Shown: positions 27,801 through 35,299 of the stretch, piece by piece
Layout: every line of letters starts with the position of its first letter
Position numbering within the stretch: position 1 is the stretch's first letter
Origin: Formosa haliotis
Lineage (GTDB): Bacteria > Bacteroidota > Bacteroidia > Flavobacteriales > Flavobacteriaceae
NCBI RefSeq assembly: GCF_001685485.1
Contig: NZ_BDEL01000001.1
Location: 927,501 to 991,500, forward strand
Length of the DNA stretch: 64,000 nt
Reading direction: 5' to 3'
Translations under genes and position numbers: made by a program
Notes under the pieces: generated by a model
What the model saw: the letters and a program-made list of their open reading frames with translations, nothing else
Databases searched by the model: none
Told to the model about the DNA's origin: nothing

Positions 27801-28356
27801 CCTCTGAAGGATTAAAAGCAGCCTTTAAAAAATGAGCAAAAGTAACTTTAGGCACTTCAAACTTATCTAAAGGCACAGGTAAACTTCCTTCTACAATATG
27901 AAATGTTCCTTTAGTGGTACGTTTGTCGTGAATTGGATTATTTAAAACCCCTTGCTTCACTCTATACGAAGTGATATCTTCACTTACAAACTTGTCTGCG
28001 TTTGGCGGTAAACTTACTTCACGAGCATGTCCGGCCTGATTTAAAACTAAAGTGTCATTCGGAATAGCTAAATCATCATCAAAAGGAACATCCTTTAAAT
28101 AGTCGTTAATAAAAGATTGAATTCGATTATCGACAGGAGATAAATGATGTGATAATAATCTAGATTTTTCTTTAAAACTCTTGATCAATCCGTTTGTTAA
28201 TTGCTGAAATTTAGGATTACTAAATTCTACTTCAGCATTTTCATCATCTTGATAGATAGGTTGTCCTAAAGCAGCTAATTGAAGATTAATATACTGAATC
28301 GTATCTTTTCTACTTTGCTTTACAGAACTTTTACTCGTTTTCTTTTCTTTACTCAT
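24877..28356 (-). CDS. Probable PPi-type phosphoenolpyruvate carboxykinase (1159 residues)
   Basis: A very large soluble protein. From memory of the family, its length (about 1150) and motifs fit the pyrophosphate-dependent PEP carboxykinases described from Entamoeba and Propionibacterium: [17 protein letters not shown] near 185, [15 protein letters not shown] near 264, [22 protein letters not shown] near 333, a nucleotide-loop-like [12 protein letters not shown] near 495 followed by a DIDED motif, [24 protein letters not shown] near 690, and [24 protein letters not shown] near 865. The reaction is oxaloacetate + PPi to PEP + CO2 + Pi, reversible. It carries no signal peptide or membrane helix. 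Its neighbours include a PPi-type phosphofructokinase operon, and a site like that operon's operator occurs 355 nt upstream. No search was run, so the family call is moderate. Confidence 0.6.
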   Translation of the reverse strand: [1159 protein letters not shown]

Positions 28357-28905
28357 TTTATATGAAAATTTAAATCGATAATACGTTAATAACTATAATA
28401 ACACACCACAAAACATCCTTAGCAAATGCTTTTTTTTACGTCCAAAATTTAGAACTTTAGAAGCATTCGATTACTGAATTTGTTTTTAAATACAACACTA
28501 ATTTTTGGTATGAATTTTTCAGGATTCGATTACTATTTTTTTATGCAACTGCACAAAAAAATATTTTATTTTTTCCCATGTAAATTTAGTTAATACTTAA
28601 GAAAAAAACTAATAATTTTCACTAATATATCCACGTAAACCTACTAAAAACAAGAGACTTAACTAAATTATAATCATTCTAAATAACAATTATCAAATCT
28701 CAAAATCTTTCAATCGTTTGCGTATAATTGATTAAAAAACAACCTTTATTAAACAAAAATTTAACATGATTTTAAGTTCGATTTAGTAGTAAAATTTTGA
28801 ATATAAAACGTGTAAAATAACTAGCTTTTTTAGATGGAATATTAGAAGCCTTTTGGAGTATTTGGTTTTAAGAAAAAACAATGAAAAAGTTAAACGTAGA
28901 TAAAA
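28357..28905. other. Gene-free 550 nt upstream of the carboxykinase candidate
   Basis: AT-rich sequence with stop codons in all frames. Apart from the operator-like site at 28711-28720 I see no RNA gene and no exact TAnnTTTG box on the minus strand. The length suggests a long regulated leader or promoter region for the 1159-residue gene. Confidence 0.5.
28711..28720. promoter_or_regulatory. Operator-like site upstream of the carboxykinase candidate
   Basis: CAATCGTTTG is the exact reverse complement of the CAAACGATTG core at 32485-32494 in the lacI-type promoter, and TTCAATCGTTTG (12 nt) is shared. It lies 355 nt before the start of the 1159-residue gene, which is far for a classical operator. 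Confidence 0.4.
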
Positions 28906-28939
28906 CAAAAAAAGCTCCTGATTTCTCAGAAGCTTTTTT
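28906..28939 (-). terminator. Terminator after tRNA-Arg
   Basis: GCTCCTGA pairs with TCAGAAGC (one mismatch) around a short loop, flanked by A7 (giving U7 in the minus direction) and T6. It begins 2 nt from the 3' end of the tRNA. Confidence 0.75.
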
Positions 28940-28940
28940 G

Positions 28941-29014
28941 TGATGGCAGAAGGATTCGAACCTTCGACCGCCTGCTTAGAAGGCAGGTGCTCTATCCAAC
29001 TGAGCTATGCCACC
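28941..29014 (-). tRNA. tRNA-Arg (anticodon TCT)
   Basis: The 74-nt minus-strand sequence folds as a full cloverleaf: acceptor GGTGGCA/TGCCATC with one G-U pair and discriminator A, D arm GCTC...GAGC, anticodon stem CCTGC/GCAGG with loop CTTCTAA (anticodon TCT), and T arm GAAGG-TTCGAAT-CCTTC. The CCA end is not encoded. It reads AGA codons, which are the common arginine codons in this low-GC genome. Confidence 0.95.
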
Positions 29015-29235
29015 ATTCAAGAACACGATGTGTTCTGATTTTGCTTTTTTGAAACATTTTTAATTTCTCAAAAGCTGTGCAAATATAAGTAGGATTACGA
29101 AACTACACAAAATAAAAAGCGATTAATTTTAAAATAATTTTCACGCCAAACTTATCCATTTTAATTGCTAAAAAAATTTGAAGTTTAGCTCCTTAATTAC
29201 GAGGTAGATCCGGGAAACTCACGAGTGTTTTCAAC

Positions 29236-29273
29236 AAAAAAAAAGGACAATCTTTTTACAGATTGTCCTTTTC
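29236..29273 (-). terminator. Terminator after eda
   Basis: AAAGGACAATCT pairs with AGATTGTCCTTT around a 5-nt loop, next to a run of As that gives a U tract on the minus strand. It lies about 22 nt after the aldolase stop codon and closes the kdgK operon. Confidence 0.85.
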
Positions 29274-29294
29274 TAGTTATATGTTGAAAATTAA

Positions 29295-29963
29295 TTATTT
29301 TCTAACTTTCTTTACAATAGCCATAGCATTTTTTACATCCTGCTCTAACTTTGCATAATCTTTATTTGCGATTATGTCTTTAGAAATTAATTGAGATCCC
29401 ATACCAACACAAGTAACACCAGCATCAAACCATCCTTTTAAGTTTTCTTCTGTTGGAGAAACACCACCTGTAGGCATAACGCTTGTCCAAGGTTGTGGGC
29501 CTTTAATTCCTTTTACAAATTGAGGTCCGTAAATATCACCAGGGAATAATTTTACGATTTCGCATCCTAATTCTTCTGCTCTAGTAATTTCTGTTAAGGT
29601 ACCACATCCTGGAGACCATAATACTTTTTTACGGTTACAAGCAATTGCAATATCTTCTCTTAACACTGGAGTTACAATAAAATTAGCTCCTAAAGCCATA
29701 TATAAAGATGCTGCAGCTCCGTCTGTAACAGACCCTACACCCATAATCATACCTGGTAATTCTTTAACGGCATATTTAGTTAACTCACCAAAAACTTCGT
29801 GAGCGAAATCACCACGTGCAGTGAATTCCATTAATCTTGCTCCACCATCGTAACAAGCTTTTAATACTTTTTTACTTAACTCAATATCGCTATGAAAAAA
29901 TAAAGGAATCATTCCTGTGTCTTTCATTGCCTGAGCAACTTCTAATCTTGAAAATTGTGCCAT
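29295..29963 (-). CDS. eda: 2-dehydro-3-deoxyphosphogluconate (KDPG) aldolase
   Basis: A 222-residue class I aldolase of the KDPG/KHG family. The Schiff-base lysine is Lys138 (EIVKLFPGDIYGPQF), the catalytic glutamate is Glu46 (LMEFTARG), and the phosphate-binding PTGGVSP is near 170. It splits KDPG to pyruvate and glyceraldehyde-3-phosphate. It is third in the operon after kdgK and the phosphofructokinase, 18 nt downstream of the latter, and is followed by a terminator. Confidence 0.95.
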   Translation of the reverse strand: MAQFSRLEVAQAMKDTGMIPLFFHSDIELSKKVLKACYDGGARLMEFTARGDFAHEVFGELTKYAVKELPGMIMGVGSVTDGAAASLYMALGANFIVTPVLREDIAIACNRKKVLWSPGCGTLTEITRAEELGCEIVKLFPGDIYGPQFVKGIKGPQPWTSVMPTGGVSPTEENLKGWFDAGVTCVGMGSQLISKDIIANKDYAKLEQDVKNAMAIVKKVRK

Positions 29964-29981
29964 GTTATTATTTTTAAATTT

Positions 29982-31199
29982 TTAATTCCAGTTTAAGATC
30001 TTTTTGAAATCGTATGCTTCTGGATTTGGTAAATATTTTTTTGCTTTTTCGTAATCTTTCTCCTGAATATAGAACAAATTATTAATAAAAAGCTGCGCCA
30101 TATCTGAATTGATATCGACTAATCTTGGTGGAATTTTTCCGCTTTCATCTTCAAAATCCTTTAAAAATAAAGGCGTAATATCACCATTAGAATTTGCACT
30201 AACTATACAACCCGAAAATCCTTGATCGTATAATTTTTTAACCCCGATTCCTAATAAAGAACAAAGTGTTAAATCGAATGCTATAGGGTTACAACATCTT
30301 AATTCGTAACCTAATTCTACAGGTCTTGTTTTTACTTTTAATCCAATCTCTTTTAATTTTAATTGTAGTAAATAATTAAAAATATGAGATTTACTTACAT
30401 TTCCTAATTCAGGATGACCATGATCGTCGTAAGTGAAATTAATTCCGGAATTTATTATTTCCGATTCATCCATAAAATGAAAAACGCCTTCACTTACCAT
30501 AGCTACTCCATACTCAACACCTTTAATTTTACATTTAACGATAGAAGACACTATCATATTGATAAGCTTATCGAATGTAATTTTAGTTTTGTTAAACATT
30601 TCAGGAATAATCATCATTTGAAAATGACATGCTGAAGCAATTCCGAATGCTAAATGACCTGCAGATCGTCCCATTGCAGATACCACGAACCAATTTTCGC
30701 TAGTACGGGCATCTTCATACACTGTATTACCAATTCTAACACCTTCGTCTTTAGCTGTATGAAAGCCAAAAGTTGGATTTCTATCTGGTAAAGGTAAATC
30801 GTTATCTATAGTTTTAGGAACGTGTACATGAGCTACATCTAGCTCCTGCGATTGAAGAAATTTGGTTAATCTATTGGCGGTCGATGCTGTATCGTCTCCG
30901 CCAATAGTTACCAATAATTTTACATTATTATCTTTGAAAAAATCTGATTTAAAATCACTGTCTTTTGGTTTAAATCTACTCATTATTAAAGTAGAACCTC
31001 CACGACTAAAAATACGATCGGCATGATGAAAGTCAAATACTTTAACTTCCGGTTTGTCTGAAAGCAATCCTTGATATCCGTGATGTACGCCTATTACCTT
31101 GTAGCCATCTTTCATAAATGTTTTAGCTACTGTACTAATTACTGTATTAATACCTGGTGCAGGACCGCCACCACAAATAATTGCAATTGATTTTTTCAT
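29982..31199 (-). CDS. 6-phosphofructokinase, pyrophosphate-dependent type
   Basis: A 405-residue PfkA-superfamily protein. The residue that in ATP enzymes is Gly104 (GGDGS) is aspartate here, in GGDDT (residues 100-104), and Gly124 (PGTIDND) is lysine, in PKTIDND (128-134). These two changes are the accepted marks of PPi-dependent enzymes. MGRSAGHLA at 176 is also of that type. It should catalyse fructose-6-phosphate + PPi to fructose-1,6-bisphosphate + Pi, reversibly, so it can run toward gluconeogenesis and make PPi. It lies between kdgK (40 nt) and eda (18 nt), an unusual place. The cofactor call is from motifs only. Confidence 0.88.
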   Translation of the reverse strand: MKKSIAIICGGGPAPGINTVISTVAKTFMKDGYKVIGVHHGYQGLLSDKPEVKVFDFHHADRIFSRGGSTLIMSRFKPKDSDFKSDFFKDNNVKLLVTIGGDDTASTANRLTKFLQSQELDVAHVHVPKTIDNDLPLPDRNPTFGFHTAKDEGVRIGNTVYEDARTSENWFVVSAMGRSAGHLAFGIASACHFQMMIIPEMFNKTKITFDKLINMIVSSIVKCKIKGVEYGVAMVSEGVFHFMDESEIINSGINFTYDDHGHPELGNVSKSHIFNYLLQLKLKEIGLKVKTRPVELGYELRCCNPIAFDLTLCSLLGIGVKKLYDQGFSGCIVSANSNGDITPLFLKDFEDESGKIPPRLVDINSDMAQLFINNLFYIQEKDYEKAKKYLPNPEAYDFKKILNWN

Positions 31200-31239
31200 G
31201 TACTAATCGTGCTTTTTATAATTTTAAAATTTGAATTTA

Positions 31240-32286
31240 TTATCTAGCAACACGACCTGAAGCGTCTCCGCCCATAAGTTTGTTTACTTCGTCTACTGTT
31301 ACTAAATTAGCATCTCCTTTAATAGTGTGTTTTAAACAAGAAGCTGCAACAGCGAAATCTAATGCATTTTGATCGTTATCTGGGTACGTTAATAAACCGT
31401 AGATTAAACCTCCCATGAAAGAATCTCCACCACCTACTCTATCTACGATATCTGTAATTTGGTATTGACGAGTTTCGAACATTTTAGTACCATCGTATAA
31501 AACTCCAGCCCAAGTGTTATGAGATGCAGAAATAGAACCTCTTAATGTAGTAATAACTTTTTTAGCTTTAGGGAATTTTTCCATCATTTGCTTACAAACA
31601 GATAAGAACGCTTCAGCTTTTACATCATGACCTTGAGTTTGTACAGTAATACCTTCTGGCTTAATACCAAAGTGCATTTCAGCATCTTCTTCGTTTCCTA
31701 AAACAACATCACAGTAAGATGTTAATTCAGTCATGATTTCTTCTCTTTTCGCTGCATCACAGAATTGCCATAATTTAGCTCTATAATTTAAATCTGTAGA
31801 AATAGTAATTCCTTTTGCACTAGCAGCTTTAACAGCTTCTAAACAAACGTCTGCAGAACTTTGAGAAATCGCTGGCGTAATACCTGTCCAGTGGAACCAC
31901 TCAACACCTTCGAAAACAGAATCCCAATCAATCATTCCTGATTGAATTGTAGACATTGAAGAGTATGCTCTATCGTAAACCACTTTACTACCTCTAGATA
32001 CTGCCCCTGTTTCTAAGAAATAGATTCCTAAACGATCTCCACCCCAAACAATTTTATCAACACCAACGCCTCTTTTGCGCATTTCCATCATGGCACATTC
32101 TCCAATATCATTCTTTGGTAAACGTGTTACAAAATCACAAGAAATACCATAATTAGCTAATGATACTGCTACGTTAGATTCACCACCACCATAAACAACA
32201 TCAAAATTGTTAGCTTGAGAAAATCTTAAAAATCCCTGTGGAGCTAATCTTAACATGATTTCTCCAAACGTTACTACTTTACTCAT
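31240..32286 (-). CDS. kdgK: 2-dehydro-3-deoxygluconate kinase (PfkB family)
   Basis: A 348-residue ribokinase-family sugar kinase with the N-terminal GEIMLRLAPQGFLRF and GGGESNVAVSLANYG motifs, YDRAYSSMS, and the C-terminal anion-hole motif DRVGGGDSFMGGLIYG near 285-300. With eda in the same operon, its substrate is almost certainly KDG, the product of alginate, pectin or other uronate breakdown, which it phosphorylates to KDPG. It is the first gene of the operon, with a good promoter and operator upstream, opposite a LacI-type gene. Confidence 0.93.
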   Translation of the reverse strand: MSKVVTFGEIMLRLAPQGFLRFSQANNFDVVYGGGESNVAVSLANYGISCDFVTRLPKNDIGECAMMEMRKRGVGVDKIVWGGDRLGIYFLETGAVSRGSKVVYDRAYSSMSTIQSGMIDWDSVFEGVEWFHWTGITPAISQSSADVCLEAVKAASAKGITISTDLNYRAKLWQFCDAAKREEIMTELTSYCDVVLGNEEDAEMHFGIKPEGITVQTQGHDVKAEAFLSVCKQMMEKFPKAKKVITTLRGSISASHNTWAGVLYDGTKMFETRQYQITDIVDRVGGGDSFMGGLIYGLLTYPDNDQNALDFAVAASCLKHTIKGDANLVTVDEVNKLMGGDASGRVAR

Positions 32287-32354
32287 TTTTTTATTTATTA
32301 ATTAAGTTTATTTTCTATAAAGAATACTTCTATTCTCCTACTGTTTTTCAATGA

Positions 32355-32392
32355 CAAAATTATAACATTTTAGTCATTAGGACAAACGTTTG
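32355..32392 (-). promoter_or_regulatory. kdgK promoter with overlapping operator
   Basis: On the minus strand TAATTTTG (32355-32362) matches TAnnTTTG and TTTG (32383-32386) lies 20 nt upstream. That upstream element is part of CAAACGTTTG (32383-32392), a perfect palindrome of LacI-operator type. A repressor bound there would cover the -33 element of kdgK. The sequence ACAAACGTTTGAACAAA continues as in the second site at 32484. Confidence 0.78.
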
Positions 32393-32474
32393 AACAAATT
32401 TTTAATCTTTTAACCTGTAATACTTTAAAAATATTTAATTTAAAATTTTTATCAGAAAAATATTAAAAAAAGAA

Positions 32475-32494
32475 TACCTTTGTACAAACGATTG
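32475..32494 (+). promoter_or_regulatory. lacI-type gene promoter with operator at the start point
   Basis: TACCTTTG (32475-32482) is an exact TAnnTTTG. Two nt further is CAAACGATTG (32485-32494), one base from the palindrome at 32383. The two sites share ACAAACG-W-TTGAACAAA over 17 nt and are 102 nt apart. This site covers the predicted transcription start, so the regulator should repress itself. No clear -33 TTG is seen. Confidence 0.72.
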
Positions 32495-32513
32495 AACAAA
32501 ATTACATAAAATT

Positions 32514-33560
32514 TTGAAAAACAAAAAAAAAACAACCATAAAAGATATTGCTAATGTGTTAAACATTACGCCTTCGGCTGTTTCTAGAGCGCTACATAAC
32601 CATCCTAGAATCAGCGACAAAACTAAAGCTGCCGTAAAAAAAGTGGCCGAAGAGTTGGAATATCAGCCTAACCATTTGGCTTCTGCCCTTAGAAGTGGTA
32701 AAAGCAAATTGGTTGGTATTATTGTCGCTAAAACGAACAGTTACTTTTTTTCTTCGGTTGTTGAAAACATAGAAAATGAATTAAATAAAAAAGGATATAA
32801 CCTAATTATTACCCAATCGAATGAGTCTTACGAAAAAGAATGTAGAAATATCGATACACTTTTAAAAACCCAAGTAGATGGTATTATTGCGTCTTTAGCT
32901 AACGAAACGGTAGACTTTGATTATTACGAGAAAATTAAGGCCAAAGGTATTCCCTTAATTTTATTCGATCGTGGAGAAAATAATATAGGTGTAGATTATA
33001 TAGGTATAGACGATTACCAAAGTAGTCATATTGTTGTAAATCATTTAGTAGAACAAGGTTGCAAACGCATTGCGCATATTGCTGGATATAGCCATACCCG
33101 TATTTATAAAAACAGAATTAGAGGATATAAAGACGCTTTAAAGGAACATAAACTTCCGGAAGATGACCATTTGTTATTAGAAAGTGGATTAACCATAGAG
33201 GACGGAAGAGCAAAAATGGCAGAACTTTTAGAACTTTCTGAATTACCAGACGCCGTTTATGCTGCTGGAGATTATGCCGCCTTGGGTGCCTTACAAGTGT
33301 TACAAGAAAACCATATTAAAGTACCAGAACAAATAGCACTTGTGGGCTTTAGTAACGAACCTTTTACCTCTTTAGTGACGCCGTCTATTACCTCCATTTA
33401 CCAACATAATAAACATATTGGAAAACTTGTTGCTAAACAGTTTTTACTACGTGTTAAAGACAAACATTACAAACCGGAACTCCATAAAATTATCTTAGAA
33501 CCCGAACTAATTATTCGTGATTCATCAAGAAAAATAAAAGAGGAGGTTGAAAAGGAGTAA
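32514..33560 (+). CDS. LacI family transcriptional regulator of the kdgK operon
   Basis: A 348-residue LacI/GalR protein. The helix-turn-helix TIKDIANVLNITPSAVSRALHNHP is at residues 8-31, followed by the hinge helix (NHLASALRSGKS) and a periplasmic-binding-protein-like domain (VGIIVAKTNSYFFSSVVENIE; IGIDDYQSS; LVGFSNEPFTSLVTPSITS). The start is TTG at 32514; no ATG precedes the conserved HTH. It is divergent from kdgK-pfp-eda with two matching operator sites between, so local and self repression are likely. The inducer is probably KDG or KDPG, by inference. Confidence 0.92.
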   Translation: MKNKKKTTIKDIANVLNITPSAVSRALHNHPRISDKTKAAVKKVAEELEYQPNHLASALRSGKSKLVGIIVAKTNSYFFSSVVENIENELNKKGYNLIITQSNESYEKECRNIDTLLKTQVDGIIASLANETVDFDYYEKIKAKGIPLILFDRGENNIGVDYIGIDDYQSSHIVVNHLVEQGCKRIAHIAGYSHTRIYKNRIRGYKDALKEHKLPEDDHLLLESGLTIEDGRAKMAELLELSELPDAVYAAGDYAALGALQVLQENHIKVPEQIALVGFSNEPFTSLVTPSITSIYQHNKHIGKLVAKQFLLRVKDKHYKPELHKIILEPELIIRDSSRKIKEEVEKE

Positions 33561-33718
33561 TAAAACCATGTATTTATTTGAAAATGTATCGATTTGAAGA
33601 TTTGAAAATGATTAAAACTTTTACTGTCCTTAATTAACAAAAAGCTTTTAAAACTAACTGTTTTCAGAGCTATTTAGTAATCCATATAATGATAGTTTCA
33701 AGCTAACCATGTCCTTAT

Positions 33719-33739
33719 TGTAGTTCTTTTTGAACTACA
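33719..33739 (+). terminator. Hairpin, weak terminator of the lacI-type gene
   Basis: TGTAGTTC and GAACTACA pair over 8 bp around TTTTT, followed by TTCTTTTTC. It is 160 nt after the stop codon of the lacI-type gene, so it is a late and only probable terminator. Confidence 0.5.
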
Positions 33740-33756
33740 TTCTTTTTCATAAAAAA

Positions 33757-33795
33757 ACTCCCAACAAATCAATTAGAATTGAAATATTAGGAGTT
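33757..33795 (-). terminator. Terminator after the di-heme oxidoreductase gene
   Basis: AACTCC (33757-33762) pairs with GGAGTT (33790-33795), with an inner TCAATT/AATTGA stem and bulges between. A7 on the left gives the U tract for the minus strand. Confidence 0.65.
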
Positions 33796-33814
33796 AAAAT
33801 ATATGTTTAATTGT

Positions 33815-35221
33815 TTATAACGAATTTATAAAAGCCAGTACATCTTCTCGGTCTTGAGTAGATAATTGTTTAAATTTTTCTTTTGCAACTTCGGCTTCCC
33901 CACCATGCCATAGAATAGCTTCGGTTACATTTCGTGCCCGACCATCATGTAACAAATTAGTATGTTTATTTACAGTATTTATTAAACCTATTCCCCATAA
34001 AGGCGGTGTACGCCATTCGCTGCCTGATGCTTGAAAATCGGGAGCATTATCGGCTAAACCATCCCCCATGTCATGCAACAATAAATCGGTGTAAGGTCTA
34101 ATGGTTTGATTTCTAAATCCGGCAATATAATAATCATTGCCTGTTTCCATTTTAGGAATGTGGCAACTAGTACAAGCCATATCATTAAAAATAGCTTTAC
34201 CGTTTAATACATTCTGATCGTCGAAATCACGTCGAATAGGCACCGATAGAGATTGAGAATACAAAACGACTCTATCAAAATTGTCATTCGTAATTTCTGG
34301 AGACCCTCCATTCGGGATATTATCGCAGTCTACATTTGGTGGACAGTTTTCATTTGGAAATAAATACGATGTAATCCCCATATCACCCAAAAAAGCAGCA
34401 CCAACTTGTTGTTTTATACTCGGCTGATTGGCTTTCCATCCAAAACGTCCCATTTTTTGTGATTGGCTTTCCTCATCGTACACGTAATTTGGTCTTCCAG
34501 AAATGCCGTCTGCATCGGTATCAAATTCGTCTGCAAAAGCAAGGATTGTAGCCTCTGGAACCGCTTCTAGCATCCCCAGTCCAACCATTTGCCCAGCAAT
34601 TCGCGGCGAGACTAAAACCCCTGGAACTAAAGATCCATATCCCAAATTTTCAATGGTATATATAGGTTTTTGCAAGGTAACGGTAGTACCGTCGGCTAAA
34701 GTTTCTGTACTAGTTTCGTATGTTATTCTATAAGTTCCTTTTTTGTCTACCCCCAAAATAGAAGCATCTTGTAATTGGTTACCATACACAGGATCTACAT
34801 GCGCTGCGCCGTTGTCTTGTGTTCCCGGTAAACTTAAACGCAATAACAAGCCTTCTCCAAATTCACCATCGAAAGCAGGTGGTCTGCCTCGGCCATCTTT
34901 AAAATGACAAGACGAACATGTTACAGCATTAAAAAAAGGACCTAGCCCATCTCGTGCCGTTGTAGATGCCGGTGCTGAAACCCAACTCTGCCTAAAAAAA
35001 GAATTCCCTACTCCAAAATCTACTTGTTCTCTTGCCGTTAAAGCTTGACTTGCAAACCCGAATGCTTCTTCTGATGCATTTACGACAGTGGATACACCCC
35101 CACCGTATTGCTCACCATCTTCTGCAACCAGGACAACATAATCATTTTCGTTAGAATTACATGCCGTTAAGACTAATAATCCTAGTAAAAAAATAATCCC
35201 GTTTTTACCTTTAATATTCAT
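33815..35221 (-). CDS. Di-heme oxidoreductase family lipoprotein (DUF1111, CxxCH)
   Basis: A 468-residue lipoprotein (lipobox LLVLTACNSN, cysteine 21) with two c-type heme sites: CSSCH at 102-106 and CTSCH near 348. The family is called di-heme or thiol oxidoreductase (DUF1111). It shares ancestry with MauG/cytochrome c peroxidases, and its substrate is unproven. In many bacteria it is encoded with imelysins, as here: the imelysin gene ends 78 nt upstream on the same strand. Expected location is the periplasmic face of a membrane. A part in iron or copper handling is inferred from the neighbours. Confidence 0.88.
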   Translation of the reverse strand: MNIKGKNGIIFLLGLLVLTACNSNENDYVVLVAEDGEQYGGGVSTVVNASEEAFGFASQALTAREQVDFGVGNSFFRQSWVSAPASTTARDGLGPFFNAVTCSSCHFKDGRGRPPAFDGEFGEGLLLRLSLPGTQDNGAAHVDPVYGNQLQDASILGVDKKGTYRITYETSTETLADGTTVTLQKPIYTIENLGYGSLVPGVLVSPRIAGQMVGLGMLEAVPEATILAFADEFDTDADGISGRPNYVYDEESQSQKMGRFGWKANQPSIKQQVGAAFLGDMGITSYLFPNENCPPNVDCDNIPNGGSPEITNDNFDRVVLYSQSLSVPIRRDFDDQNVLNGKAIFNDMACTSCHIPKMETGNDYYIAGFRNQTIRPYTDLLLHDMGDGLADNAPDFQASGSEWRTPPLWGIGLINTVNKHTNLLHDGRARNVTEAILWHGGEAEVAKEKFKQLSTQDREDVLAFINSL

Positions 35222-35299
35222 GATACCATTTTAAACATCAAAAAAGTGCCACTAAAAATGCAGCACTTTTTTTTCACTAATATATAATTCACTTAAAAA

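Noticed and set aside
28941..29014. Integration site at the tRNA-Arg gene
   Set aside because: No integrase and no direct repeat of the tRNA 3' end nearby; the neighbours are ordinary metabolic genes.
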